Below are positions 52,190-60,573 of a stretch of DNA of 64,000 bases, one piece after another (the first letter of the stretch is position 1; each line of letters begins with the position of its first letter). Both the position numbers and the translations under genes were made by a program. Origin of the DNA: DATAZK01 sp963731205 (lineage in GTDB: Bacteria; Actinomycetota; Actinomycetes; Frankiales; Frankiaceae). The DNA lies in assembly GCA_963731205.1 (NCBI GenBank), contig CAVSUJ010000002.1, forward strand, positions 372,001-436,000, in the 5' to 3' direction. The notes below the pieces were generated by a model. That model did not search any database, was not told the origin of the DNA, and saw nothing but the letters and a program-made list of their open reading frames with translations.

Positions 52190-52980
52190 GCTGAAACCTC
52201 CTTGTATCGCAGGCCTTTCGGGTCGAGCTCGGCAATGATGCGCTGCTCGTCCTCGGTGGGCTCGCGGGTGGTGGGGACGTCGCCCGAGGCGCCCTCCAGC
52301 TCGAAGCCGGTCGCCGCCACCACGTCGGCGACGGTGACGCCGGGATGCACCGAGACCAGCCGCATCTTCGCGTCAGCACCGGGAGCATCACCGAAGTCCA
52401 GCACCGCGAGATCGCTCACGACCCGACCGAGGCGGTGGTAACGAGCGGCCGCGGCCCCCGCCGCGGCCGCCCGCGCGTAACCGACACCGGAGACCATGTC
52501 CACCGACGGGACGAAGACCCGGGTCGAGTGCTTGGGGACCCAGTAACTGGTCCGGTTGTTGACGGTGTTGCCCGGTGCCCCGCGGGCTCCGAGGAGCTGC
52601 GACTTGGGATGCGCCTGCGGACCGATGCAGGAGATGTTCTGGTTGCCGGTCGGGTCGATCTGGCTGGCGCCCATCATCACGTGACGGCGCCCCGAGGCAA
52701 CCACGTCGAACACCTGGCGATAAGGGATCCACCCCTCCACGACGCTCTGCGACAGCGGCGTGCCCAGCGGTGGAACGTCGGCAAGCAGGAAGGCTTCGCC
52801 GTCGGAAAGCAGGATGTCGGGCTCGAACGTGAGGCGTGCCAGCCGGGCGCCGATGCTGGGCAGCGTGCCCATGGGGCTGACCAGGATCTCGCCGTCGCCG
52901 CGGAACGCTTCGGCGATCGCGACGGCGCAGATGTCTGCGCGGCGCACAGTGGTGGGAGCCTGGGTTGCGGTGTCGCTCAT
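52186..52980 (-). CDS. ipdB: IpdB, CoA-transferase-fold ring hydrolase beta subunit
   Basis: A 264-residue class I CoA-transferase-fold subunit. With IpdA it forms the COCHEA-CoA hydrolase that opens the last steroid ring; despite the fold it is not a transferase. Visible segments are FRGDGEILVSPMGTLPSIGARLA, SDGEAFLLADVPP, MGASQIDPTGNQNIS and the C-terminal MRLVSVHPGVTVADVVAATG. Overlaps ipdA and ipdC by four bases each. Confidence 0.9.
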   Translation of the reverse strand: MSDTATQAPTTVRRADICAVAIAEAFRGDGEILVSPMGTLPSIGARLARLTFEPDILLSDGEAFLLADVPPLGTPLSQSVVEGWIPYRQVFDVVASGRRHVMMGASQIDPTGNQNISCIGPQAHPKSQLLGARGAPGNTVNNRTSYWVPKHSTRVFVPSVDMVSGVGYARAAAAGAAAARYHRLGRVVSDLAVLDFGDAPGADAKMRLVSVHPGVTVADVVAATGFELEGASGDVPTTREPTEDEQRIIAELDPKGLRYKEVSA

Positions 52981-53843
52981 GCCTGAACCTCCTGCGCGAA
53001 CGCGCTGACCGCCTGCTGGTAGGCCGCTTCATCCCCGGCCAGGAAGCGCTGCCGGAACGTCTCCCACGCCTCGGGATCCGCCGCGGCCGCCGCGTAAGCG
53101 CGCTGGAATTTCTCGTCGCGCTCGTAGTCCGGCGTGCACGTCGTGAAGTGCGCGCCGTTGGGGGTCTCGATGACGCCGTCGATCATCAGCCGGTTGATCT
53201 TCAGCGTGTGGAAGGACGCTTCCTTGGTCAGCTCGGCGGTGTCGACGATGCGCTCGCAGGACATGAAGCGCTGCTGCGCGGCTCCGCAGAAAAGGTCGTC
53301 GAAATACGGGTCGGGGCCGAGGAACTGGCCATTGCCCACCGCATCCGCCCGGTTCATGTGGATGATCGACGCGTCGAGCGTGAGAGCCGGCATCGCGACG
53401 AGTTCCTCACCGTCCTCATAAGGCGAGGTGATCGTCTTCAACTGCGGGTTGACCGACATGACGTCAGAGCCCAGGCCCGCCCGGATCGGCAGGAACGGCA
53501 GCCGCTGCGCAGCAGCGAGCAGCCCCCACTGCAACATGCCCTCGTCGACCTCGAAGAACTCGACCTCGCCGCGCTGGCGGGCCGCGCGGAAATGCGGCTC
53601 CAGCGCGATGGAATCGAGCGAGACGAAACCGCTCACGAGCCGGCGTACCTTGCCCGCGGCGACGAGCAGGCCGACATCAGGGCCGCCGTAGGACACCAGC
53701 GTCAGGTCGGTGAGCGGCGAATTGGCGATGGCCCGGATGATCGCCATCGGCTTGCGCCGCGAACCCCACCCACCGATGCCGATGGTCATCCCGCTCTCGA
53801 GCTTGCCGACCACATCGGCGACGGACATCCGCTTGTCGGTCAC
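52977..53843 (-). CDS. ipdA: IpdA, CoA-transferase-fold ring hydrolase alpha subunit
   Basis: A 288-residue partner of IpdB. The N-terminus has VGKLESGMTIGIGGWGSRRKPMAIIRAI (landmark IGIGGWGSRRKP), the glycine-rich CoA site. SYGGPDVGLLVAAGKVRRLVSGF and HMNRADAVGNGQFLGPDPYFDDLF follow. GTG start at 53843, overlapping the echA20 stop. Gene order and sequence match Mycobacterium Rv3551. Confidence 0.91.
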   Translation of the reverse strand: MTDKRMSVADVVGKLESGMTIGIGGWGSRRKPMAIIRAIANSPLTDLTLVSYGGPDVGLLVAAGKVRRLVSGFVSLDSIALEPHFRAARQRGEVEFFEVDEGMLQWGLLAAAQRLPFLPIRAGLGSDVMSVNPQLKTITSPYEDGEELVAMPALTLDASIIHMNRADAVGNGQFLGPDPYFDDLFCGAAQQRFMSCERIVDTAELTKEASFHTLKINRLMIDGVIETPNGAHFTTCTPDYERDEKFQRAYAAAAADPEAWETFRQRFLAGDEAAYQQAVSAFAQEVQA

Positions 53844-54613
53844 TTCTTCTCCTGATCCCCGGTGTTTCCCGTGGCCGGTTGCCCGACGAACGCATCGCGA
53901 TGCTCGTCAGCCCGCCCGGAGAGGTTGATCTCGAAGGTGAATCCCTGCTCGAAGCGATAGCTGCGCTTGACGTCGATCGGGTCGATGCCGTTCAGGGATT
54001 CCTTGGCCAGCCGGATGATGTACGGATCCTTGGCGGCGATCTCACCGGCCACCTCGTGGGCCGTCTCGCGAAGCTGCTCGCGCGCCACCACCTTGAAGAC
54101 CGAGCCGAACTCGTGAAGCTGCTGCGCCGTCGCGATCTTGGAGGTGTAGACCATCGCGCGCATCAGGTGCGCCGGCACCAGGCGGGCCAGGTGGGTCGCC
54201 GCCCCGAGGGCCCCGCGGTCGACCTCGGGAAGGCCGAAGGTCGCATCGTCACTGGCAACGATCACATCAGCATTGCCGACCAGCCCGATGCCGCCGCCGA
54301 GGCAGAAGCCGTGCACTGCGGCGACCACCGGCACCGCGCACTCGTAGACGGCGGCGAACGCCGCATAACACCCCCGATTGGCCCCGATCAGCGAGCCGAA
54401 GCCGGTGGTGCGCTGCATCTCCTTGATGTCGACCCCGGCGTTGAAGCCGCGGCCCTCGGCCGCCAGCACGACGGCGTGGACACTCTCGTCGCGACCGGCA
54501 CCGATGAGGGCATCAGCGAGGTCGAACCAACCGGCCACCGGCAAGGCATTCACCGGCGGGTAGTCGACCACGATCTCGGCAATCGGTCCGTACCGGTTGA
54601 CCTCGATACCCAC
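53840..54613 (-). CDS. echA20: EchA20-type enoyl-CoA hydratase/ring hydrolase
   Basis: A 257-residue crotonase. The oxyanion-hole motifs are AAEGRGFNAGVDIKEM and HGFCLGGGIGLVGNADVIVAS, and EVDRGALGAATHLARLVPAH is the region that sets catalysis. In Mycobacterium EchA20 (Rv3550) hydrolyses a C-C bond in HIEC-CoA just before IpdAB. GTG start at 54613, first gene of the operon, divergent from the SDR genes across 51 bp that hold the KstR2-like box. Confidence 0.89.
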   Translation of the reverse strand: MGIEVNRYGPIAEIVVDYPPVNALPVAGWFDLADALIGAGRDESVHAVVLAAEGRGFNAGVDIKEMQRTTGFGSLIGANRGCYAAFAAVYECAVPVVAAVHGFCLGGGIGLVGNADVIVASDDATFGLPEVDRGALGAATHLARLVPAHLMRAMVYTSKIATAQQLHEFGSVFKVVAREQLRETAHEVAGEIAAKDPYIIRLAKESLNGIDPIDVKRSYRFEQGFTFEINLSGRADEHRDAFVGQPATGNTGDQEKK

Positions 54614-54634
54614 TGGCAGGACCGCCCTTCTCGC

Positions 54635-54650
54635 CCAAGCGCTTGCTTGG
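54635..54650. promoter_or_regulatory. KstR2-type operator in the ipd/SDR divergent promoter
   Basis: CCAAGCGCTTGCTTGG contains the CAAGnnCTTG core of the KstR2 consensus AnCAAGnnCTTGnT, with only the first A changed to C. It lies 21 bp from the echA20 GTG and 14 bp from the SDR GTG. A second palindrome, TGGTAACGTACCA (54648-54660), overlaps its right edge. Confidence 0.8.
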
Positions 54651-54664
54651 TAACGTACCAGCCC

Positions 54665-55495
54665 GTGGCAGCCCCGGGCAGTGTCGACTATGCAGGTCGT
54701 GGGGTGCTCGTCACCGGCGGGGTGCGGGGAATCGGGCTCGGAATCACCGAGGCTTTCCTGGCTTCCGGGGCCGATGTCGTCGTCTGCGCGCGCCACGAGC
54801 CGCAGTCCCTCCCGACCGCCCGATCCGCATCCGGTACGCGTACCGCGAGCTTCGTGGCTGCCGACATCCGCGACCCCGAAGCCGCGGCCATGGTGGTCGA
54901 CACGGCAGCCCAGCGGATGGGCCGGCTGGATGTGGTGGTGAACAACGCGGGAGGCAGCCCGATGCTGGACGCTGCCACGGCGTCGCCGCGCATCTCCACC
55001 CGCGTCATCGAGCTGAATCTCCTGGCGCCGTTGCACATCTCGCAGCGGGCCAATGCGATCATGCAGGCGCAGCCCGAGGGCGGCTCGATCATCATGATCA
55101 GCTCGGTCAGCGGGGTGCGCCCGAGTCCGGGTACGGCCGTCTACGGCGCCGCCAAGGCTGGGCTGAACCATCTCGTGCGCACCCTCGCCCAGGAATGGGC
55201 GCCCCAGGTGCGGGTCAACACGCTCATCGTCGGGCTGGTCGCCACCGAGCAGGCCGACAGCCATTACGGCGGCAAGGCCGGGCTCCTGGGAGTCGAGGCC
55301 ACGGTGCCGATGAAGCGCATGGTGTCGCCGGCCGACGTGGCGGGGGCGTGCCTTTTTCTGGGCAGCGACCTCGCCGCCTCCGTCACGGGGGCCGACCTTT
55401 CGGTGCACGGCGGCGGCGAGCATCCCGAATTCCTGGCGGTCGTCGAGGCGGCGCTCGCCGAGCAGTCGAGGCAACAAACGAACGGAGCTACATGA
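54665..55495 (+). CDS. SDR-family oxidoreductase (Rv3549c-like)
   Basis: A 276-residue classical short-chain dehydrogenase. The cofactor loop is LVTGGVRGIGLGITEAFL; NNAGG, the active-site Ser in MISSVSGV and YGAAKAGLNHLV (Tyr-x3-Lys) follow. Mycobacterial Rv3549c, at the same spot opposite echA20, is a dehydrogenase of the HIP pathway with an unproven step. The GTG at 54665 starts the homology and leaves only 14 bp to the KstR2 box, so the message may be leaderless. Overlaps the next gene as ATGA. Confidence 0.85.
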   Translation: MAAPGSVDYAGRGVLVTGGVRGIGLGITEAFLASGADVVVCARHEPQSLPTARSASGTRTASFVAADIRDPEAAAMVVDTAAQRMGRLDVVVNNAGGSPMLDAATASPRISTRVIELNLLAPLHISQRANAIMQAQPEGGSIIMISSVSGVRPSPGTAVYGAAKAGLNHLVRTLAQEWAPQVRVNTLIVGLVATEQADSHYGGKAGLLGVEATVPMKRMVSPADVAGACLFLGSDLAASVTGADLSVHGGGEHPEFLAVVEAALAEQSRQQTNGAT

Positions 55496-56397
55496 CCGGC
55501 ATCTGCGACGGCCGCGTCGTCATCGTCACGGGCGCGGGCCGCGGGCTCGGACGCGAACACGCCCTGGAGTTCGCGCGTCAGGGCGCGCGGGTCGTCGTCA
55601 ACGACTTCGGCACGGCGCTCGACGGCGGAGGACGCTCGACCGAGGTGGCCGACGCCGTCGTCGAGGAGATCAAGGCGCTGGGCGCAGAGGCCGTCGCCAA
55701 TGCCGATGACGTGGCCGACTGGGACGGCGCGCAGGCGCTGATCCGCACCGCGATCGACCGCTTCGGCAGGCTCGACACCCTCGTGAACAACGCCGGATTC
55801 GTCCGCGACCGGATGCTCGCCAACATGTCCGAGGAGGAGTGGGACGCGGTCGTCCGGGTGCACATGAAGGGCCACTTCGCGCCGCTGCGTCATGCCGCGG
55901 CTTACTGGCGTGACCAGTCCAAGGCGGGCACTCCGGTCGAAGCGCGCGTCGTCAACACCAGCTCCGGCGCCGGCCTGCTCGGCAGCATCGGCCAGGGCAA
56001 TTACGGCGCCGCGAAGGCCGGCATCGCCGCACTCACGATCATGGCTGCCGCGGAGATGGGACGCTACGGCGTCATCGTCAACGCGATCGCCCCGTCTGCC
56101 CGCACCCGCATGACCGAAGGCGTCTTCGACACCATGGCGCCGGTGGAGTCCGGCTTCGATGCGATGGACCCTTCCAACGTCTCCCCGCTCGTGGTCTGGC
56201 TGGGAAGCGACGAGGCCCGCTCCGTCACCGGCCGCATCTTCGAGATCGAGGGCGGCATGCTGTCGGTGGCCGACGGCTGGCACCACGGCAAGGTCCACGA
56301 CAAGGGCGCCCGCTGGGACCCTGCCGAGCTGACCCCGGTCATCAGCGAGCTCATCGCCGAGGGTCCTGCTCCCGACCCGGTTTACGGAGCCAGCTGA
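55492..56397 (+). CDS. SDR-family oxidoreductase (Rv3548c-like)
   Basis: A 301-residue short-chain dehydrogenase of the multifunctional beta-oxidation type. VTGAGRGLGREHALEFARQG, VVNDFGTALDGGGRS (the NAD-specific Asp), NNAGFVRDRM, NTSSGAGLLG and YGAAKAGIAALT are visible. Similar domains oxidise 3-hydroxyacyl-CoA. It matches the Rv3548c position. In an operon with the upstream SDR gene, probably under KstR2-type control. Confidence 0.87.
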   Translation: MTGICDGRVVIVTGAGRGLGREHALEFARQGARVVVNDFGTALDGGGRSTEVADAVVEEIKALGAEAVANADDVADWDGAQALIRTAIDRFGRLDTLVNNAGFVRDRMLANMSEEEWDAVVRVHMKGHFAPLRHAAAYWRDQSKAGTPVEARVVNTSSGAGLLGSIGQGNYGAAKAGIAALTIMAAAEMGRYGVIVNAIAPSARTRMTEGVFDTMAPVESGFDAMDPSNVSPLVVWLGSDEARSVTGRIFEIEGGMLSVADGWHHGKVHDKGARWDPAELTPVISELIAEGPAPDPVYGAS

Positions 56398-56423
56398 GGC
56401 CCTGCTCGTCCACGCGCGTCGAC

Positions 56424-56438
56424 CTGATGCATAGTCAG
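56424..56438. promoter_or_regulatory. CTGAC-N5-GTCAG operator, site D (one mismatch)
   Basis: CTGATGCATAGTCAG, 29 bp upstream of the monooxygenase GTG and 26 bp after the SDR stop. It differs from the 15-bp pattern at a single base of the left arm. Confidence 0.5.
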
Positions 56439-56467
56439 CTTCACCTGCACACCGAAAGGCGCCTGCC

Positions 56468-57448
56468 GTGCTCTCCGTACTCCGGCTCAACTTCGTCGTC
56501 CCAGATCTCGATCCCAAGAAACTGACCGCGCATTACAAGGCCGGCATCGAGATGGCCAAGTACGCCGATGACAACGGCTTCTTCTCGCTCAGCTTCGAGG
56601 AGCACCACGGCGCCGACGACGGCTGGAGTCCCACCCCGCTGCTCAACGCGGGAATGATGGTGGGTGCCACGAAGAACGTCCGGATCATCGTGCAGGCGCT
56701 GCTGGTGCCGCTGCACGACCCCATCCGTCTCGCCGAGCAGATCGCCGTACTCGACCTCGCCTCCGGCGGCCGCGTCTCGGTCGTCGCCGGTCTGGGCTAC
56801 CGGCCCGAGGAGTACGAGGCGGCCGGCCAGTCCTGGAAGGACCGCGGCAAGATCCTCGACGACTCGCTGACCGCCATCCTCGCTGCCTGGAAGGGCGAGG
56901 AATTCGAGTACGACGGCCACCGCACCCGCTCGACCCCGGTGCCGATCTCGCCGCCGCAGGCGCTCATCTTCGTCGGCGGCTCCGGCAAGCCGGGTGCCCG
57001 CCGGGCGGCCCGCTTCGACCTGCCGTTCCTGCCCGCGGCCAACCTGCCTGAGCTGGCCGAGTACTACAACCAGCAGTGCGCCGAAAAGGGCGTGAACCCT
57101 TTCATCATGATGCCGCCGGAGCACACCTCGATGAGCTACATCGCCGAGGATCCCGACAAGGCGTGGGCCGACTACGGCAAGTACTTCCTGCACGAGGCGA
57201 CGACGTACGCGAGCTGGCAGACCCCCGACATCCACTCGGCGGTCCACTCCCACGCCACCACCGCCGAGGAACTGCGCGCCGAGGGCATCTACGAGGTCAT
57301 CACCCCCGACCAGTGCATCGAGCGCGCCAAGACGCAGGGCGACTTCGCCACCTGCGTGCTGCACCCGATGGTCGGCGGCATGCCGCCCGAGGTCGGCTGG
57401 GAGTCGCTGCGGCTCTACGTCGACAAGGTGCTCCCCTACGCGTCCTAG
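56468..57448 (+). CDS. LLM-class flavin-dependent oxidoreductase
   Basis: A 326-residue luciferase-fold monooxygenase. Landmarks are ADDNGFFSLSFEEHHGAD, VRIIVQALLVPLHDPIRLAEQ, DLASGGRVSVVAGLGYRPEEYE and FVGGSGKPGARRAARF. It is distinct from the one at 35277. Position beside the ipd/SDR locus suggests catabolism of related intermediates, but the operator in front is of the CTGAC family, not KstR2. GTG start at 56468. Confidence 0.85.
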   Translation: MLSVLRLNFVVPDLDPKKLTAHYKAGIEMAKYADDNGFFSLSFEEHHGADDGWSPTPLLNAGMMVGATKNVRIIVQALLVPLHDPIRLAEQIAVLDLASGGRVSVVAGLGYRPEEYEAAGQSWKDRGKILDDSLTAILAAWKGEEFEYDGHRTRSTPVPISPPQALIFVGGSGKPGARRAARFDLPFLPAANLPELAEYYNQQCAEKGVNPFIMMPPEHTSMSYIAEDPDKAWADYGKYFLHEATTYASWQTPDIHSAVHSHATTAEELRAEGIYEVITPDQCIERAKTQGDFATCVLHPMVGGMPPEVGWESLRLYVDKVLPYAS

Positions 57449-57463
57449 GCGCCCTCGCGCGTC

Positions 57464-57721
57464 ATGGGCATCATCACGCGGATGGGCCGGGCGCCCGGAA
57501 TCCGGCGCCTGGTCAAGAAGCACGACGCTCCGGGAGTCGTCCGCGAAGACCCTGATGAATGGGACCGCGATCCGCTGTGGTGCGCGAGTTGCAAGCGTGA
57601 GGTGCTCTTCTCAGAACCGCGCTGCCGGCACTGCGGCGGCGTCGCGGTGACCGCCGACGAACTCGCCCGCAGGATGGGCGACCTGCCGCCGCGTCCGGGG
57701 AGCGGGCCGACCGACTGGTAG
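57464..57721 (+). CDS. Small zinc-ribbon protein, unknown function
   Basis: An 85-residue protein with two CxxC knuckles (WCASC and CRHCG, about residues 40-57) that should bind one zinc ion. A basic N-terminus precedes it. I know no function; the spacing to the monooxygenase (15 bp) suggests co-transcription. It converges on the diguanylate cyclase. Confidence 0.6.
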   Translation: MGIITRMGRAPGIRRLVKKHDAPGVVREDPDEWDRDPLWCASCKREVLFSEPRCRHCGGVAVTADELARRMGDLPPRPGSGPTDW

Positions 57722-57736
57722 CGCCCGCGCGCAGGG

Positions 57737-59215
57737 TCAGCGAGGGTTCTTGGCGAGGCTCAGCGGGGCCGAACGCCCGGCGGGAGCGAGGGCTTTGCCG
57801 TCGCGGGTGTGGATGACGACCTGATCGCGTCCAGCCCGCTTGGCGGCGAACATGGCGGCGTCAGCCCGGGCGGTGAGGTCGGGAAGCTCTTCCCGGGCGG
57901 TCGCGTCGATGGCGCCGATGGACACGGTGAATTTCGGCAGCCCGGCGACGGTGAGCGCCGCATCGAGTCGTTCCCGGACGGCGTCGAGCGCGCGACGTGC
58001 GCCTTCGGCCGTGCTCGCGGGCAACGCGATGAGGAACTCCTCGCCGCCCTGGCGGCAGAGCAGGTCGGTTTCGCGGAAGGAGCCGCGCAGCACGTCGGCG
58101 AACAGCCGCAGTGCCCGGTCACCGGTCTCGTGGCCGTAGGTGTCGTTGAGCGTCTTGAAGCGATCGAGGTCGGCCATGGCCAGCGCGAACGTCGGTTCAC
58201 CGGCGCGTACGGAGGTCAGCCGGCTTTCGAAAGAGCGCCGATTCAGCAGCCCGGTGAGGCTGTCGGTGGCGGCTTGCAGCTGGGTGTCAGCCATCACCCG
58301 CAGCAGCCCGATGCGGGCACCGGCCTGGTTCGCCAGGGTGCTGAGCTCGCTGACCTTGTCGGCGGCGAAGGGCTGGTTCGGCTCGCCGACGGCGTGCAGC
58401 ACGCCGACCGTACGGCCCATGATCGACACGGGCACGCAGACCGCGGCGACGCGACCCTGCGCGCGGGCCCGCAGCTTGGGGCAGGCGTCCAGGGCGTCGC
58501 TGTCGGGAAAGTGCTGGGCCTGGGACCGGCGGGCGGCCGGGCAGTGATCGGGAGAGCTCACGGTGCAGCCGGGAACGTCACCGTCCGGCGAGACGCTGGC
58601 CACCCGCAGCAGGTGTGCATGGCTGTTGTCGGCCAGCAGCAGCTCGGCGGCGGCAGCGGGCAGAGTCGCCGCCATCGAACGTTCGATGACGTCGATGACC
58701 TCGCTCTCGTCCTCGGCCATGTCCATGGCGTTCGCCAGCCGGCTTTCGAACTCCTGACGTCTGGCCTGCAGCTCGCGCACCGCAGCGCCCTGGTTCGCCA
58801 TCCGGGCTGCCTCAGCCGACTGGCGGGCGAGCACGGCGACGACGTCATCACTCTTGCGTTGCTGCACGAGGCTCGCTCGCACCATGCCGAACGTCATCGG
58901 GGTGAACAGCGCCAGCAACCAGGCCACGAGCACCGGGTACCGGGCCGCCCCTGAAGCGGTGGCATCGGTCAGGAGCAGGCCGACGAGTCCCAGCCCGGGG
59001 ACAAGCAGGAAGCCCAGGGCCGAGCTGACGAAGGCGATGCGACGCGCCCGCTCACGCTCCGCCTGCCACTGCTCCTCGGTGACCACCACGTCGCCGTCCA
59101 ACTCACCACCCCGCTCCCGCAGGCGTGTGCTCACGCCGCGGTAGGTCATCGACAAGATCCGCTGAGCCCTTGACAGGCCAGGCGGCGAAATCCGTCGCTG
59201 CCCGCTCACGGGCAC
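57737..59215 (-). CDS. Membrane GAF-GGDEF diguanylate cyclase
   Basis: Makes c-di-GMP. Two N-terminal transmembrane helices (about residues 60-110) are followed by a coiled stretch, a GAF domain with a cluster of cysteines (CTVSSPDHCP, DACPKL) and a C-terminal GGDEF domain. The active loop is GGEEF and the inhibitory RxxD site (RETD) lies five residues before it, so product inhibition is expected. 492 residues from the GTG at 59215; an ATG at 59149 is possible and the true start is unsure. Divergent from the EAL gene. Confidence 0.9.
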   Translation of the reverse strand: MPVSGQRRISPPGLSRAQRILSMTYRGVSTRLRERGGELDGDVVVTEEQWQAERERARRIAFVSSALGFLLVPGLGLVGLLLTDATASGAARYPVLVAWLLALFTPMTFGMVRASLVQQRKSDDVVAVLARQSAEAARMANQGAAVRELQARRQEFESRLANAMDMAEDESEVIDVIERSMAATLPAAAAELLLADNSHAHLLRVASVSPDGDVPGCTVSSPDHCPAARRSQAQHFPDSDALDACPKLRARAQGRVAAVCVPVSIMGRTVGVLHAVGEPNQPFAADKVSELSTLANQAGARIGLLRVMADTQLQAATDSLTGLLNRRSFESRLTSVRAGEPTFALAMADLDRFKTLNDTYGHETGDRALRLFADVLRGSFRETDLLCRQGGEEFLIALPASTAEGARRALDAVRERLDAALTVAGLPKFTVSIGAIDATAREELPDLTARADAAMFAAKRAGRDQVVIHTRDGKALAPAGRSAPLSLAKNPR

Positions 59216-59245
59216 TTGACACAGCAGGGAGAAAGGGGTTACTCA
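59216..59245 (+). promoter_or_regulatory. Candidate promoter of the EAL gene
   Basis: A perfect TTGACA -35 at 59216-59221 is followed 17-18 bp later by a poor -10 (TTACTC or TACTCA, 59239-59245). The EAL gene starts 44-68 bp downstream, depending on the start codon. Only the -35 is convincing. Confidence 0.35.
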
Positions 59246-59288
59246 GGCGCGTGGTCTACCGACAAGCGGTTGGCGATCGCCTTCGTGC

Positions 59289-60563
59289 GTGCTCGGATCG
59301 CGTGTCCTGGTGATGTCCGCCCCGCCGGAAGGTTTTCCGCTCGGCGCGGCGCTCGATGCGCAAATCGACGATGAGATCCATCGGGTCCTGCGGCTGGCAT
59401 GTCGCCACCTGCAGATGGATGTCGGATTCATCGTCGAATTCGTCAACGGACGCGAGGTGTACCGGGTCCTGAGCGGAGACGCGGCCGGTTTCGGGCTGCT
59501 GGAGGGCGAGGGCCTTCCCGGGGACGCCACCTATTGCATGAAAATGGTCCGCGGCGACCTCCCGAATGTCATCCCGGACACCATGGCTGACGCGCGGGTC
59601 AGTGCGTTGCCGATCACGCGAAGCCGGCGCATCGGCTCCTACATCGCCGTCCCGGTGACGCTGGAGGACGGCAGCATCTTCGGCAGCCTCGGGTGCCTCA
59701 ACCACGAGCCCCGCGAGCTCGACGAGCGGGACGTCCGGCTGATCCGGCTACTCGGCGAGTCCATCGGTGAGGCCGTGCAGACGATCCGCGACCGCGAGCA
59801 GGAAGGCCTGCGCATCAGCCGGCTCATCGAAGCCAAGGAGCTGGACATCTTCCTGCAGCCGATCTTCGACATCCGTGACGGTCACTGCCTCGGGGTGGAG
59901 GCACTCTCCCGGTTCGGGGGTGCAGGGTTGCAGCCGGCCGCGTTCAGCAGTCCGGCACACGTCTTCGGGGCCGCCCACCGCGCCGGCCTCGGTTTCGCCC
60001 TGGAGCGGCTGGCCCTTCAGCGCGCCGTCACCTTGCTGCCCATGCTGGCCCCCGACCAGTTCCTCTCGCTCAACCTCACGCCGAGCGTCGCCTACGATCT
60101 GGCGGCCACCACACCCGAACAGACCGAAGCTGACCTCTCGGCCTTCGTGCTGGAGATCACCGAGCATGCCGCCGTGGAGAGCTACGCCAAGCTGCGCAAG
60201 AGGCTGCGGCGCTGGCGGGAGCAGGGGCTGCGGCTCGCCATCGACGATGCCGGCGCCGGCTATGCCTCGCTCAAGCACGTCGTGGAGCTCGAGCCGGACA
60301 TGATCAAGATTGACCGATCGCTCATCGACGGCTCGGCGAGGGACCGCGCTCGCCGCAGTGCCATCAGCGCCTTCGTCGCCCTCGCCGCCGACCTCGGGGC
60401 GATCGTCATCGCTGAGGGCGTCGAACTCGCTGCTGACCTGACGGCGGTGCGCGACCTCGGGATCGATGCGGCGCAGGGCTACCTGCTCGGGCGCCCCACG
60501 GGCGATCGCGGCGAGATCGCGTGCTGGGCGAGCGGCACCAACAGCTACGCCCGCCCCGCCTGA
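59289..60563 (+). CDS. GAF-EAL cyclic-di-GMP phosphodiesterase
   Basis: A soluble 424-residue protein. An N-terminal GAF domain (about 15-160) is followed by an EAL domain. Catalytic elements are GVEALSRF (EAL), SLNLTPS, LEITEHAAVES, IDDAGAGYASLKHV, MIKIDRSLIDG, IAEGVE and QGYLLGRP. All the metal and catalytic residues appear kept, so it probably degrades c-di-GMP. An in-frame ATG at 59313 is an alternative start. Divergent from the diguanylate cyclase, a make-and-break pair. Confidence 0.88.
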   Translation: MLGSRVLVMSAPPEGFPLGAALDAQIDDEIHRVLRLACRHLQMDVGFIVEFVNGREVYRVLSGDAAGFGLLEGEGLPGDATYCMKMVRGDLPNVIPDTMADARVSALPITRSRRIGSYIAVPVTLEDGSIFGSLGCLNHEPRELDERDVRLIRLLGESIGEAVQTIRDREQEGLRISRLIEAKELDIFLQPIFDIRDGHCLGVEALSRFGGAGLQPAAFSSPAHVFGAAHRAGLGFALERLALQRAVTLLPMLAPDQFLSLNLTPSVAYDLAATTPEQTEADLSAFVLEITEHAAVESYAKLRKRLRRWREQGLRLAIDDAGAGYASLKHVVELEPDMIKIDRSLIDGSARDRARRSAISAFVALAADLGAIVIAEGVELAADLTAVRDLGIDAAQGYLLGRPTGDRGEIACWASGTNSYARPA

Positions 60564-60573
60564 AGGAAGCCGG

